64,000 nt of DNA from Aquabacterium sp. (GCF_030652515.1 NZ_JAUSAR010000169.1:1-64000), one strand, 5' to 3'. Positions 33,950 to 44,619 are shown, counted from the stretch's first letter. The notes: a model not told the origin generated them from the letters alone. Made by a program: numbers and translations.

Positions 33950-35344
33950 TCAGTAAATGCCCGTCAGCAGGTAGACCCCGATCACCACGAAGACCGCCAG
34001 GGTCTTGAGGCAAGTCACCACCACGAAGATGTCCCAATAAGACTCGCGGTGCGTCAGGCCCGTGACCGCCAGCAAAGTGATGACCGCACCGTTGTGCGGC
34101 AAGGTGTCCATGCCGCCAGCGGCCATGGAGGCCACCCGGTGCAGCACCTCCATGGGGATCCCGGCGGCCTGTGCGTTCAGGATGAAGGTGTCGGCCATGG
34201 CCGCCAGGGCGATGCTCATGCCGCCGGACGCCGAGCCGGTGATCCCCGCCAGCGTCGTCACGACGATGGCCTCATTGAGCAAGGGGTTGGGAATGCCGCT
34301 CAAAGCGACCGTGACTGCGACAAAACCAGGCAGTGCCGCGATGACCGCGCCAAATCCATACTCCGACGCGGTGTTCATGGCTGCCAGCAAGGCGCCCGAG
34401 ACCGCCTCCTTGCTGCCCTCGGCAAAGCGGCTGACCACCGGCTTGAACGCGAACAGCAGGACCGTGGCGATGCCCGCCAGCAAGGCGGCCTCGACGGCCC
34501 AGATGGCCACGACCGATGAGACATCGCCCGTCACAGGGGTCTTCAAGCCCGGCAGGTCCACAACGTAGCGGGCGCCATAAACCTGGGGTATCCAGGTGGT
34601 GAACACTTTGTTGAGCACGGCCACCAGCACCAGCGGGAGCATGGCGATCCAGGGGTTGGGCAGGGCACCCAATGGCGTCTTCAGAGGCTCGTTCAGCGTG
34701 TGAAGGCCATAGCCCTCGCCCAGCTTCAAGGCCGCGCGTCGCCGCGACTCCAGGTACATCATGCCGGTCACCAGAACAAAGACCGAGCCCATGAGGCCCA
34801 TCCAGGGTGCTGCCCAGGTGCTGGTGTTGAAGAACGTGGTGGGAATGATGTTCTGAATCTGCGGGGTGCCGGGCAAGGAATCCATCGTGAAGCTGAATGC
34901 GCCCAGCCCGATGGTGCCGGGAATGAGCCGCTTGGGGATCTCCAGTTGCCGGAACAACTCGGCCGCGAAGGGGTAGACCGCGAACACCACCACGAACAGC
35001 GAAACACCGCCGTAGGTGAGGATGGCACACACCAGCACGATGGCCAGCATGGCCTGGCTGCGCCCCACCAGCGCGATGACAGACGACACGATGGCCGATG
35101 AAAAGCCCGACAGCTCGATGACCTTGCCGAACACCGCGCCCAGCATGAAGACTGGAAAGTACAGCCGGATGAACTGCACCATCTTGTCCATGAACAGGCC
35201 GATGTAGACCGGCGCCACCAGCGCGGGCTCGGTCAGCAGCACCGCCAGCAAGGCGGCCACGGGGGCGAAGAGGATGACGCTGTGGCCTTTGTAGGCCACG
35301 AAGATCAACAGCCCCAGCGCCAGAAGGATGATCAGAAAGTCCAT
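33950..35344 (-). CDS. GntP-family permease
   Basis: A 464-residue integral membrane protein with about 12-14 hydrophobic segments. GntP-family features are ILTYGGVSLFVVVFAVYPFA, GTIGLGAFSFTMDSLPGTPQIQNIIPT and SGGMSIALAAMADTFI. GntP proteins import gluconate, other sugar acids or hydroxy acids by proton symport. The neighbouring DUF3734 patatin is often associated with polyhydroxybutyrate turnover, which raises D-3-hydroxybutyrate as a possible substrate; this is inference. It is convergent with the reductase gene (12 bp between stops). Confidence 0.88.
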   Translation of the reverse strand: MDFLIILLALGLLIFVAYKGHSVILFAPVAALLAVLLTEPALVAPVYIGLFMDKMVQFIRLYFPVFMLGAVFGKVIELSGFSSAIVSSVIALVGRSQAMLAIVLVCAILTYGGVSLFVVVFAVYPFAAELFRQLEIPKRLIPGTIGLGAFSFTMDSLPGTPQIQNIIPTTFFNTSTWAAPWMGLMGSVFVLVTGMMYLESRRRAALKLGEGYGLHTLNEPLKTPLGALPNPWIAMLPLVLVAVLNKVFTTWIPQVYGARYVVDLPGLKTPVTGDVSSVVAIWAVEAALLAGIATVLLFAFKPVVSRFAEGSKEAVSGALLAAMNTASEYGFGAVIAALPGFVAVTVALSGIPNPLLNEAIVVTTLAGITGSASGGMSIALAAMADTFILNAQAAGIPMEVLHRVASMAAGGMDTLPHNGAVITLLAVTGLTHRESYWDIFVVVTCLKTLAVFVVIGVYLLTGIY

Positions 35345-35485
35345 GCCGCGCCCTTTCGTCTGTCAGGAATGGCAACAGTAGACCATCGGCGGATGACCTT
35401 TCGCCCGCCAGGCCCTGAATGATCGTTGGCCACACGGGGTCGGCCTGGCTGCTAGGCTTGAAAGAGATTCACATCCATCGGACGC

Positions 35486-36712
35486 ATGCCCATGATTTTG
35501 AAGCAGCCCCTCAGCAGCACGCCCACACCACCTTCGGACAACGCCCTGCCCTACGAAGTCGTCGCACTGGTGTTGCAGGGTGGAGGGGCGCTGGGCTCGT
35601 ACCAGGCTGGCGTGGTCGAGGGCTTGCACGAGGCGGGCATCCATCCCAACTGGGTGGCGGGCATCTCGATCGGGGCATTGAACGCCGCCATCATCGCGGG
35701 CAACCCGCCCGAGTTGCGCATCCCGCGATTGAGAGAGTTCTGGGACACCATCTGCCAACCGGCCTACTTCCAGCCCACTGCCGATGCCCTGCAAACCTGG
35801 GTGGAGCAACTGGGTGGCAACGCGCGCAAGGCCTTCAACGGCTTCTCGGCCTGGCGGGCCATGATCGAGGGGCAAAAGGATTTCTTCGTGCCGCGCGTGC
35901 CGCCCACCTGGCAGTCCATGAACACCACGCCCGATCTGGCCAGCTTCTACGACACCTCGCGCTTGAAGTCGACCCTGGAGCGTCTGGTGGATTTCGACCG
36001 CCTCAACGCGGGCGAGATCCGCGTGTCGGTGGGCGCGGTCAATGCACGCACCGGCAATTTCGAGTTCTTCGAGAACACCTGTGGGCCGACCCAGGGCCGG
36101 ATGCGGCCGGAGCATTTCATGGCGTCAGGTGCGTTGCCGCCCAGCTTTCCGGCGGTCGAGATCGAAGGTGAGTTCTACTGGGATGGCGGGCTGGTGTCCA
36201 ACACGCCGTTGGCGCACATCCTGTCGGCCACGCCGCGTCGCAATACCATCGCCTTCCAGGTGGACCTGTGGAGTTCGGTCGGCGTCTTGCCCACCAACAT
36301 CTTCGATGTGCAGGAGCGCATCAAGGACATCCAATATTCAAGCCGCACGCGGGCCATCACCGACATGATGGAGCGTGAGCAGAAGTACCGGCGCTTGCTG
36401 CGCGACCTGCTCAAGCACGTGCCACCCGAAGCCATCAAGGCCGATGCCCAGCATTGCCAGACGGCGCAGGAGTTGGCCTGCAGCCGCCAGACCAATGTGA
36501 TCCACCTGATCTACCGCGACAAGGAGTGGGATGGCCTGTCGAAGGACTACGAGTTTGGGCCGATCACCATGCGGGACCACTGGACGACCGGGCTGGACGA
36601 CATCCGCCACACCCTGACGCACAAGGAGTGGCTTGAACTCCCGCCTGAAGGCAAGGAGTTCATCACGCACGACCTCAGGCGTTCAGAACGGCCTGCAGCG
36701 GCTGGCCGCTGA
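35486..36712 (+). CDS. Patatin-like phospholipase (DUF3734 type)
   Basis: A 408-residue cytoplasmic serine hydrolase. The patatin dyad is complete: Ser61 in GISIGAL and Asp233 in DGGLVSN. An oxyanion Gly-rich loop is seen in LVLQGGGALGSYQAG. The C-terminal half (DLWSSVGVLPTNIFDVQERI to the end) is the DUF3734 domain of large bacterial patatins. It may cleave phospholipids or act on polyhydroxyalkanoate granule-associated lipids. It is divergent from the permease gene. Its 3' end overlaps the 3' end of the FtsH-like gene by 38 bp. ATG 35486 and ATG 35492 are both usable. Confidence 0.9.
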   Translation: MPMILKQPLSSTPTPPSDNALPYEVVALVLQGGGALGSYQAGVVEGLHEAGIHPNWVAGISIGALNAAIIAGNPPELRIPRLREFWDTICQPAYFQPTADALQTWVEQLGGNARKAFNGFSAWRAMIEGQKDFFVPRVPPTWQSMNTTPDLASFYDTSRLKSTLERLVDFDRLNAGEIRVSVGAVNARTGNFEFFENTCGPTQGRMRPEHFMASGALPPSFPAVEIEGEFYWDGGLVSNTPLAHILSATPRRNTIAFQVDLWSSVGVLPTNIFDVQERIKDIQYSSRTRAITDMMEREQKYRRLLRDLLKHVPPEAIKADAQHCQTAQELACSRQTNVIHLIYRDKEWDGLSKDYEFGPITMRDHWTTGLDDIRHTLTHKEWLELPPEGKEFITHDLRRSERPAAAGR

Positions 36713-38552
36713 CGGTTTCCTGATCCAGCAGCAAAGCGGTCAAGGCCTCCAGGCGAGCGCGGTGCGTGGTGAGCACAGTCTGGCATTCGGCCTGGGCCTG
36801 CTCCAGCAGCAGGCGGGCCTCGTCCAGCAGGTTCTTCTGGATGTCAGGGCCGATGAGCTCCTTGGGCACCCCCGCCATGCTGAGCAGGCCAAAGGTTTTG
36901 CCAAAACCAAAGCTGCCGATCATCGAGGTGGCCAACTCGGACGCGCGCTTGAGATCATCCGCCGCGCCCGACGAGGTGTTGCCGAACATCATCATTTCGG
37001 CTTCGCGGCCAGCCAGCAGCATGGCCAGGCGCGACTTGAGTTCACGCTCGCCATACAAGGGCTCCTCGGTGTGGCGGGCCACGTAGGTCACGCCCAGGGC
37101 GCCACCACGGGGTTCAATGCTGACGCGCTCCACACTGCCCGCATCCAGCACGTGGGCGACCAGGCCGTGGCCACCCTCGTGCACGGCCAGTCGGCGCAAG
37201 GTCTCGGCGCACAGGGTGCCCTTGGCGGACGACACTTCGCCGCCCAGCTGGAAGGTTTCGATGGAGCGGTACAGCAGTTCGGCCGTGACCTCGGGCGCAC
37301 CACCTTCGGCCGCGTAGGAGGCCGCACGGTTGACGCAGTTGGCGATGTCGGCGGGCGACATGCCGGTGGCGGTTCGGGCCAGCGAGGTCAGGTCGATTTT
37401 TTCAGCGGCCTTGACCTTGTCCAGGTAGAGCGCAAACAGCGCCTCACGCTCCGTGGTGGTGGGCAATTCAGTGCGCACGATCATGTCGAAGCGGCCGGGT
37501 CGGCGCATGGCCTTGTCGATGTTATCGACGTGGTTGGTGGCACCCACCACGACCACGTTCTCCAACGGAGAAAAGCCATCGAGTTCAACCAGGATGCGGT
37601 TGATGATGCGGTTCTGCTCCTGGTCCCCGGCACCACCATCACCACCGCGCGATCGCTTGCCCACGCCGTCCAGTTCGTCGATGAAGATGATGCAAGGTGC
37701 GTTCTTGCGGGCACGTTCGAACAACTCCTTGACCTTGCCGATGCCGGCGCCATAGAACATGGCGCTGAAGTGCGATCCGTCCACGCTGATGAAGTTGGCG
37801 CCGCATTCCTTGGCCAGGGCCCGGGCCAGCAGGGTCTTGCCGGTGCCCGGAGGGCCGTCGATCAGCACACCACGTGGTGCATGCGCGCCCACGCGAACGT
37901 ATTCGGCCGGATCGGTCATGAAAGCAACCACGCGGCGCAGGGCCTTCTTGGCCTCGTCTGCGCCGATCACATCCTTGAACTCGGTGTCGGGCCGCTCGGC
38001 CAGCTTGGTGCCGCCAAAGGGCAAGGCGCCCCCGCGCATCTGGTAGAACATCAGGCCAGCGATCAGGAAGACGGGCAGCAGGGCCAGGCACAGGCGGCCC
38101 AGGCCTTCCAGGGTTTCGTTGAACTTCTGGCTGGGTGTGCGAGGATCGATGTCGGTGCGGGTCAGCACAAAACCTTTTTGCAGGCTCAATTCGCCCAGGC
38201 GGCCCAGCAGGTTGGTGCTGCAACCGGGGCCGCAATCGACCAGACGGGTGCTGTGGTGCTTGCCAGCCTTGTCGGTGTAGAGCACGAGCGAACCGCTGGT
38301 GGCCACCGAGGTGACTTGTCCACTGGACACGGCTTTTTCAAAGGCCGATGCTTCTGTGGGGTTGTTCAACCAGGCATCCGGTTTCTTCTCGAAAGCCAGG
38401 GCCGTCACATCCTTGCGGGCATCGGCCTCGCGCACCGCGGTGTCTTGCAGCACCGAGATGCCGGTCCAGGCCAGCGCCACCAGCAACACCAGCCCCACAC
38501 CCGCGAGTTTGCGGCGTTGAGACGGCGATAAAACGATCTTGAACTTGGGCAT
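36675..38552 (-). CDS. FtsH-like membrane AAA metalloprotease paralogue
   Basis: A 625-residue membrane protease. Two membrane segments (about 12-34 and 150-165) enclose a periplasmic domain containing a Cys pair (VDCGPGCS). The AAA module has Walker A DGPPGTGKT, Walker B CIIFIDELDGVG and the second region of homology (AMRRPGRFD). The zinc site is HEGGH in place of the usual HEAGH, with the third ligand Asp expected in SSGAADDL. It is clearly FtsH-related but divergent from the canonical protein, so a specialised paralogue is likely. ATG 38552 gives the basic N-terminus; 38606 is less likely. Confidence 0.88.
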   Translation of the reverse strand: MPKFKIVLSPSQRRKLAGVGLVLLVALAWTGISVLQDTAVREADARKDVTALAFEKKPDAWLNNPTEASAFEKAVSSGQVTSVATSGSLVLYTDKAGKHHSTRLVDCGPGCSTNLLGRLGELSLQKGFVLTRTDIDPRTPSQKFNETLEGLGRLCLALLPVFLIAGLMFYQMRGGALPFGGTKLAERPDTEFKDVIGADEAKKALRRVVAFMTDPAEYVRVGAHAPRGVLIDGPPGTGKTLLARALAKECGANFISVDGSHFSAMFYGAGIGKVKELFERARKNAPCIIFIDELDGVGKRSRGGDGGAGDQEQNRIINRILVELDGFSPLENVVVVGATNHVDNIDKAMRRPGRFDMIVRTELPTTTEREALFALYLDKVKAAEKIDLTSLARTATGMSPADIANCVNRAASYAAEGGAPEVTAELLYRSIETFQLGGEVSSAKGTLCAETLRRLAVHEGGHGLVAHVLDAGSVERVSIEPRGGALGVTYVARHTEEPLYGERELKSRLAMLLAGREAEMMMFGNTSSGAADDLKRASELATSMIGSFGFGKTFGLLSMAGVPKELIGPDIQKNLLDEARLLLEQAQAECQTVLTTHRARLEALTALLLDQETVSGQPLQAVLNA

Positions 38553-38732
38553 GGCAGGACTTGCAAAGACGGACAAAAAAAGGGGGCAACGCTCAGTGTC
38601 GGCCAAGCGCCTGAAGGCGAAGCCCCGAGTTGCGCCAACAAATGCCTGTTGATGCGCATGACGGTGGCGCGCACACCGTTTGCTACCCTCTCAGTCGAGC
38701 ACTTTTACCGCCCTGAGCAACAACCCCGACCG

Positions 38733-39770
38733 ATGGCCGATACGAAGAACGATCTGGTGGTGGCCCGACCCCAAGGCCTGTATTGCCCCCCTGGGGATTT
38801 CTACATCGACCCCTGGAAGCCGGTGTCGCATGCCTTGATCACCCACGCCCACGGCGACCATGCCCGGGTGGGGCACGACCACTATCTGGCGCCCGAGGAA
38901 GGTCGCCTCGTGCTGCAGGCTCGCTTGGGCGACATCCCATTGCAGACCCTGCCCTATGGCCAGGCGATCACGCACCGGGGCGTGCGCGTGTCCTTTCACC
39001 CGGCGGGCCATGTGCTGGGGTCCGCCCAGGTTCGGCTGGAGCACGAAGGCCACGTCTGGGTCGCCTCCGGCGACTACAAAACCGGGCCCGACGCCACCTG
39101 CGCGCCGTTCGAGGCGGTTCGCTGCGATGTCTTCATCACCGAATCCACCTTTGGCTTGCCGGTGTTCCGCTGGCAAGCTCAGCAGCAGGTGTTCGACGAC
39201 ATCAATGCCTGGTGGCAGGCCAATGCGCGGGCGGGTCGGCCTTCGGTGCTCTACGCCTACTCCTTCGGCAAGGCGCAGCGCGTGCTGGCGGGCATCGACC
39301 CGTCGATCGGCCCCATCGTGGCGCACGGCGCCATGACGCTGATGAACGACGCCTACCGGGCCAGCGGCGTGCCCTTGCCTTCGACGCAGTCGGTGCTGGA
39401 CACCACGCCCGCCGATCTGAAAACCTCCTTGGTGCTGGCCCCGCCCTCCGCGCAAGGCAGCGGCTGGACCAAGCGCTTTGGCGAGCACAGCGACGCCTTC
39501 GCCTCCGGCTGGATGCAATTGCGCGGCACACGTCGGCGCCGAGGGCTGGACCGGGGCTTCGTGCTGTCCGACCATGCCGACTGGCCCGGCCTGCTGGAAG
39601 CCGTGAGCGCCACACAGGCGCCGCGCGTGATCGTGACGCACGGGTACGTGGAGCCGCTGGTCCGTTACTTCAGCGAGCAAGGCCTGCAGGCCGGCGCCTT
39701 CAAGACCGAGTATGGCGACGAGGCCGAGGATGGCGAAGCAGCCGCGCCCACGGCGGAGACCCCGCCATGA
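38733..39770 (+). CDS. Ligase-associated DNA exonuclease (metallo-beta-lactamase fold)
   Basis: A 345-residue manganese-dependent nuclease of the TIGR04122 type. The beta-lactamase fold is shown by HAHGDHARVGHDHY, SFHPAGHVLGSAQ, VASGDYKTGPD and VLSDHADWPGL. It is the first of four genes (nuclease, ligase, helicase, phosphoesterase) and its TGA overlaps the ATG of the ligase gene. The 346-bp-wide region before it contains an in-frame extension to 38649 that I reject because the family starts near the MADTKND methionine. Confidence 0.9.
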   Translation: MADTKNDLVVARPQGLYCPPGDFYIDPWKPVSHALITHAHGDHARVGHDHYLAPEEGRLVLQARLGDIPLQTLPYGQAITHRGVRVSFHPAGHVLGSAQVRLEHEGHVWVASGDYKTGPDATCAPFEAVRCDVFITESTFGLPVFRWQAQQQVFDDINAWWQANARAGRPSVLYAYSFGKAQRVLAGIDPSIGPIVAHGAMTLMNDAYRASGVPLPSTQSVLDTTPADLKTSLVLAPPSAQGSGWTKRFGEHSDAFASGWMQLRGTRRRRGLDRGFVLSDHADWPGLLEAVSATQAPRVIVTHGYVEPLVRYFSEQGLQAGAFKTEYGDEAEDGEAAAPTAETPP

Positions 39771-41452
39771 AGCGCTTCGCACAACTGTATGAAGCGCTGG
39801 ACAGCACCACTTCCACCACGGCCAAGACCCAAGCCCTGGTCGCGTATTTTCAAAGCGCCCCCGCCGCCGACGCAGCATGGGCCTTGTACTTCCTGGCTGG
39901 CGGCAAGCCCCGCCAGACCGTGCCCACCGGCGTGATCCGCGCCGCCGCGCGCGAACATGCCCGCATCCCCGAATGGCTGTTCGATGAAAGCTACGACGTG
40001 GTCGGCGACCTGGCCGAGACCATCGCCCACATCCTGCCCCCCGCCGAGCGGCTGACCGACGTGCCCTTGCACCGCTGGATCGAAGAACGCCTGCTGTCAC
40101 TGCGTGGCCAAAGCCCGGAATCGACCATGGCCGCCCTGCAAGGCTACTGGTCTGAGCTGGACACCCCCGGCCGCTTCCTGCTCACCAAGCTCATCGGCGG
40201 CGGCTTTCGCGTGGGGGTGGCGCGCAACCTGGTGCTGCGCGCGCTGGCCCAGGTGACGGGGCTGGACGCCAAGCACCTGGCCCAGCGCCTGATGGGTTAC
40301 ACCGACAAGCAGCATGTGCCCACGGCCGCGCGCTACGAGGCCTTGTCCGACCCCGAGTCGCCCTCACAGGCTTCGGGCCAGCCTTACCCCTTCTTCCTGG
40401 CCCACCCGCTGCAAGCCCCAGTCGACACCCTGGGGCCCATCGGCGATTGGCTGGTCGAGTGGAAGTGGGATGGCATCCGCGCGCAGTTCATCAAGCGAGG
40501 TACCGAGTCCTGGCTTTGGTCGCGAGGCGAGGACCTGCTCAATGGCCGCTTCCCGGAGCTGGACACCCTGGCCCAGGTCTTGCCCGACAACACCGTGATC
40601 GACGGCGAGATCGTGGTCTGGAAAAACGGCCACGTGCAGCCCTTCGCGGCCCTGCAAAAGCGCATTGGCCGCAAGACCTTGAGCAAGGCGATTTTGGCCG
40701 AATGCCCCGTGGCCTTCCTGGCCTACGACCTGCTGGAACACCAGGGTGAAGACTGCCGCGCCTGGCCTCAGTGGCAACGGCGCGAGCAACTGGACGCCCT
40801 GATCACCACCCCCACCTTGCCGCAAACCGACCTGCCGCTGGACGCCCCCATCGAACCGCACATCCTGCCCGCACCCCTGGCACCACTGCAGCTCTCGCCC
40901 CTGGTCACGGCCCCCGACTGGGCCACCCTGGCCGAGTGGCGTGAAGAGTCACGCAGCCGTGGCGTGGAAGGCTTCATGCTCAAGCGCCGCGACAGCCTGT
41001 ACGGCACCGGCCGCACCAAGGACGTCGGCCTGTGGTGGAAGTGGAAGGTCGATCCCTTCACCATCGACGCCGTGCTGATCTACGCGCAAAGCGGCCATGG
41101 CCGGCGCGCCAACCTCTACACCGACTACACCTTCGCGGTGTGGGACGAAGACCGCCTGGTGCCTTTCGCCAAAGCCTATTCGGGCCTGACCGACGAAGAA
41201 ATGAAGCAGGTGGACCAGCGCATCCGCCAGACCACCCTCGAGAAGTTCGGCCCGGTGCGCAGCGTCACGCCCACCTTGGTGGTGGAGCTGGGCTTTGAAG
41301 GCATCCAGGCATCCAGCCGCCACAAGTGCGGACTGGCCGTGCGCTTTCCGCGCATGCTGCGGCTGCGCTGGGACAAGCCCGTGAAAGAGGCCGACACCCT
41401 GACCAGCTTGCGCAGCCTGATCCCCGCACCGGCCACCTCGAAGTCCTCATGA
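39767..41452 (+). CDS. ATP-dependent DNA ligase (repair type)
   Basis: A 561-residue ligase of the PP_1105/TIGR04120 family. The nucleotidyltransferase motif I is EWKWDGIRA with the adenylated Lys233. Other motifs are [38 protein letters not shown] and DVGLWWKWK (motif V-like), followed by an OB fold. An N-terminal helical DNA-binding region covers about residues 1-200. The start ATG overlaps the nuclease stop and its own TGA overlaps the helicase ATG. It works in DNA end repair with its neighbours, as biochemically described for the Pseudomonas cluster of this kind. Confidence 0.93.
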   Translation: MKRFAQLYEALDSTTSTTAKTQALVAYFQSAPAADAAWALYFLAGGKPRQTVPTGVIRAAAREHARIPEWLFDESYDVVGDLAETIAHILPPAERLTDVPLHRWIEERLLSLRGQSPESTMAALQGYWSELDTPGRFLLTKLIGGGFRVGVARNLVLRALAQVTGLDAKHLAQRLMGYTDKQHVPTAARYEALSDPESPSQASGQPYPFFLAHPLQAPVDTLGPIGDWLVEWKWDGIRAQFIKRGTESWLWSRGEDLLNGRFPELDTLAQVLPDNTVIDGEIVVWKNGHVQPFAALQKRIGRKTLSKAILAECPVAFLAYDLLEHQGEDCRAWPQWQRREQLDALITTPTLPQTDLPLDAPIEPHILPAPLAPLQLSPLVTAPDWATLAEWREESRSRGVEGFMLKRRDSLYGTGRTKDVGLWWKWKVDPFTIDAVLIYAQSGHGRRANLYTDYTFAVWDEDRLVPFAKAYSGLTDEEMKQVDQRIRQTTLEKFGPVRSVTPTLVVELGFEGIQASSRHKCGLAVRFPRMLRLRWDKPVKEADTLTSLRSLIPAPATSKSS

Positions 41453-43914
41453 GCCCAGTCGCCATGCCCAAAGCCGGACCAGACCCGGCCAGTGTCTGGC
41501 TGAAAGACCAAGGCTGGTCACCCTTCCCGTTTCAGACCGAGGTGTGGCAAGCCATGGCCCAAGGTGACAGCGGCCTGTTGCACGCCACCACCGGCTCGGG
41601 CAAGACCTACGCGGTGTGGTTGGGCGCCTTGCAGGCCTTGGGCCAAGCGCCCACCGAAACGCGCGGCGCGCCGCCGCTGACCGCGCTGTGGATCACCCCG
41701 ATGCGCGCCTTGGCCTCCGACACCTTGACTGCCTTGCAAGCGCCCCTGCCCGCACTGGCACCCCGGTGGACATTGGAGATGCGCACCGGCGACACCAGCA
41801 GCGCCGCCCGGGCCCGCCAGGCCAAGCGCCTGCCCACCGCCCTGGTCACCACGCCCGAAAGCCTGAGCCTTTTGCTCACCCAGCCCCAGGCTGCGCAGCA
41901 ACTCGGCAGCGTGCAACTGGTCGTGGTCGACGAATGGCACGAGCTCATCGCCAACAAGCGCGGCGTGCAGGTGCAACTCGCTCTGGCGCGCTTGAGGCAG
42001 TGGAACCCCCAGCTGATGGTGTGGGGCTTGTCGGCCACCCTGGGCAACCTGCCCGAGGCCCGAGACACCCTCACCGGCCCCTCAGGCCGCATCGTGCAAG
42101 GCCAGCTGCCCAAGGCCTTGACCATCGACACGCTCTTGCCCGACGAGGTGCAGCGCTTTCCCTGGGCCGGCCACCTGGGCCTGCGCATGGTGCCTGCCGT
42201 GGTCCGCGAGATCGAGGGTAGCCGCAACAGCCTGCTCTTCACCAACACCCGATCGCAGGCCGAGCTTTGGTACCAGGCCTTGTTGGAAGCACGGCCCGAT
42301 TGGTCCGGCCTGATCGCACTGCACCACGGATCGCTGGACAAGGGCGTGCGCGAATGGGTGGAAGCCGGGCTCAAGGCGGGCACCTTGAAGGCCGTGGTGG
42401 CCACCTCCAGCCTGGACCTGGGTGTGGACTTCTCGCCGGTGGAGCGCGTGCTGCAGATCGGCTCGGCCAAAGGTGTGGCCCGGCTGCTGCAACGCGCGGG
42501 CCGCTCAGGGCACGCGCCGGGGCAGCCTTCGCGCATCACGCTGGTCCCCACGCACAGCATCGAGTTGCTGGAGGCCGCCGCCGCCCGGCGCGCCGTGCAG
42601 CAAGGCCACATCGAAGCGCGCACCAGCCCCGACAAGCCTTTCGATGTGCTCATCCAGCACGTGGTCACCGTGGCCTTGGGCGGCGGCTTCGACGGCCAGG
42701 CCTTGTTCGAGGAAGTGCGCACCACCCACGCCTACCAACACCTGACACCCGCCGAATGGACCTGGGTGCTGGACTTCGCCGGGCGCGGTGGCGACTCGCT
42801 GCAGGCCTACCCGGACTACCGCCGCATCGAAGCCGACGAGCACGGCCGCTACCACCTGGTCAACGCCCAACTGGCGCGCCGACACCGCATGTCGGTGGGC
42901 ACGATCGTGAGCGATGCCAACCTCAAGGTGTCTTACCTGCGAGGGCCCGTGCTGGGTACCGTGGAAGAGAGCTTCATCGCCCGCCTGCGCCCGCGCGATT
43001 GCTTTCTGTTCGCGGGCCGCTTGCTGGAGCTGGTCAAGGTGCACGACATGACCGCCTACGTCCGCCTGGCCAAGGGGCAACGCGCCGCCGTGCCGCGCTG
43101 GAACGGCGGCAAGATGCCGATGTCTTCCGAGCTGGCACACGCCATGCTGGAAGAGTTGGCCAGCTTCGCGTCCAAGCCGGAAGGTGGCCCGCACCCGCCC
43201 GAGGTCCAGGCCCTGCGGCCCTTGCTGGCCGTGCAGCAAAGCTGGTCAGCCCTGCCCACACCCGACACCGTGCTGGTTGAAAGCCTGAAGTCGCGCGAAG
43301 GCCACCACCTGTACATCTACCCCTTTGCCGGTCGGCAGGTGAACCTGGCTTTGGCCACGCTGTGGGCCTACCGCTTTGGCCAGACCGCACCGCGCACTTT
43401 TTCAATCTCGTTCAATGACTACGGCATCGAACTGTTGAGCAATGAGCCGGTGGACGCGCACCTGCTGCCGTCCCTGCTCAGCACGGAGAACTTGCTGCAC
43501 GATGTGCTGGGCAGCCTGAACGCGGCCGAGCTGTCGCAGCGGCGATTTCGCGAGATCGCCCGCGTGTCCGGTCTGGTCTTTCCCGGCTTTCCGGGCGCGC
43601 CCAAAAGCACCAAGCAGATCCAGGCTTCCAGCAGCCTGTTCTTTGAAGTGTTCCGCCAATACGACCCTGCCAATCTGTTGCTGACCCAAGCTGAACGCGA
43701 GGTGCTCAAGCAGGAATACGAACTCGACAAGCTGGACGGCGTGCTTCGGTCACTGCAAGCCAAGCACTGGGAAGTAAAGACCTTGAAGCGCTGGACGCCG
43801 TTCTCCTTCCCACTGCTGGTCGAGCGCTTGCGCGAACGCCTGAGCACGCACAAGCTGCAGGACCGCATCCAGCAATTGCTCACCGAGTTGAACGACAAGG
43901 CCAGCCAGATCTGA
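41449..43914 (+). CDS. Ligase-associated DEXH helicase (Lhr-core type)
   Basis: An 821-residue superfamily 2 helicase of the Lhr-core / TIGR04121 type. Walker A is TTGSGKTYA (Lys52), motif II is VVDEWHEL, motif III has GLSATLGNL, and motif VI includes [15 protein letters not shown]. The C-terminal 350 residues form the winged-helix and domain 4 region of Lhr-core. These enzymes translocate 3'-5' on single-stranded DNA. ATG 41449 overlaps the ligase stop. It ends directly before the phosphoesterase gene with no intergenic base. Confidence 0.92.
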   Translation: MSPVAMPKAGPDPASVWLKDQGWSPFPFQTEVWQAMAQGDSGLLHATTGSGKTYAVWLGALQALGQAPTETRGAPPLTALWITPMRALASDTLTALQAPLPALAPRWTLEMRTGDTSSAARARQAKRLPTALVTTPESLSLLLTQPQAAQQLGSVQLVVVDEWHELIANKRGVQVQLALARLRQWNPQLMVWGLSATLGNLPEARDTLTGPSGRIVQGQLPKALTIDTLLPDEVQRFPWAGHLGLRMVPAVVREIEGSRNSLLFTNTRSQAELWYQALLEARPDWSGLIALHHGSLDKGVREWVEAGLKAGTLKAVVATSSLDLGVDFSPVERVLQIGSAKGVARLLQRAGRSGHAPGQPSRITLVPTHSIELLEAAAARRAVQQGHIEARTSPDKPFDVLIQHVVTVALGGGFDGQALFEEVRTTHAYQHLTPAEWTWVLDFAGRGGDSLQAYPDYRRIEADEHGRYHLVNAQLARRHRMSVGTIVSDANLKVSYLRGPVLGTVEESFIARLRPRDCFLFAGRLLELVKVHDMTAYVRLAKGQRAAVPRWNGGKMPMSSELAHAMLEELASFASKPEGGPHPPEVQALRPLLAVQQSWSALPTPDTVLVESLKSREGHHLYIYPFAGRQVNLALATLWAYRFGQTAPRTFSISFNDYGIELLSNEPVDAHLLPSLLSTENLLHDVLGSLNAAELSQRRFREIARVSGLVFPGFPGAPKSTKQIQASSSLFFEVFRQYDPANLLLTQAEREVLKQEYELDKLDGVLRSLQAKHWEVKTLKRWTPFSFPLLVERLRERLSTHKLQDRIQQLLTELNDKASQI

Positions 43915-44619
43915 ATGAACCCCATGGACCCACGCCTTGACCACACGCTGGATTGGCCACGCGATTCGCCAACTCAGCTCAGGCTTCAACTGATGCCCGA
44001 GCGTGCTGCCTTTGAGCCCGAGTCCCGCACCCTCTTCGTCGCCGACGTGCACCTGGGCAGGGCCGCCGTGTTCCGCGCGCGGGGCTTGCCCGTGCCACAA
44101 GGCACCACCACCGGCACGCTGGCCCGGTTGTCTCAGGCGCTGGACCGCTGCCAGGCCCGACACCTGGTGGTGCTGGGCGATTTCCTGCATGCCAAAGAGA
44201 GCCACGCCAGCAGCACCCTGGCGGCCCTGTCCAACTGGCGCCAGCGTCATCCGCACCTGCATTGCCTGGTGATCGAAGGCAACCATGATCTGCACGCCGG
44301 CCAAGTGCAGGCCTCTTTCAGCATCCAGTCGATCACCGGGCCCTACGTTCATGGCTGCTTGCGCGGCGTCCACCACCCGCCTGAACAGCAAGGCGACCAA
44401 GCCAAAGACACCCTGACCCTGGCCGGCCACGTGCACCCCGTGGTCCACCTGCGAAGCCGCACCGACCGACTGCGTTTGCCCATCTTCTGGCTGCACCAAG
44501 GCGTGCTCACCCTGCCCGCCTTTGGAGAATTCACCGGCGGCTTCGCGATCAACCCGGCGGCACAGCGCGATGGTGAGGTGTTCGTGGTCGGCGAACAGGT
44601 GCTGCCCCTGGCCGGATAA
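43915..44619 (+). CDS. pdeM: Ligase-associated metallophosphoesterase
   Basis: A 234-residue phosphoesterase of the TIGR04123 type with the standard metal motifs: VADVHLGR, VVLGDFLHAK, VIEGNHDL and AGHVHPVV. PdeM-like proteins accompany the ligase, Lhr-core helicase and exonuclease; the described activity is metal-dependent phosphodiesterase action, with the in vivo role in repair unclear. The ATG directly follows the helicase TGA. An alternative ATG lies at 43924. The cluster ends here; a 185-bp gap follows. Confidence 0.9.
   Translation: MNPMDPRLDHTLDWPRDSPTQLRLQLMPERAAFEPESRTLFVADVHLGRAAVFRARGLPVPQGTTTGTLARLSQALDRCQARHLVVLGDFLHAKESHASSTLAALSNWRQRHPHLHCLVIEGNHDLHAGQVQASFSIQSITGPYVHGCLRGVHHPPEQQGDQAKDTLTLAGHVHPVVHLRSRTDRLRLPIFWLHQGVLTLPAFGEFTGGFAINPAAQRDGEVFVVGEQVLPLAG

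Noticed and set aside
36633..38531. 632-codon plus-strand ORF
   Set aside because: Antisense shadow of the FtsH-like gene, which has intact AAA and zinc motifs.
38783..39766. N-terminal extension of the DNA ligase
   Set aside because: Overlaps the exonuclease in another frame; the ATGA overlap at 39767 gives a normal ligase length.
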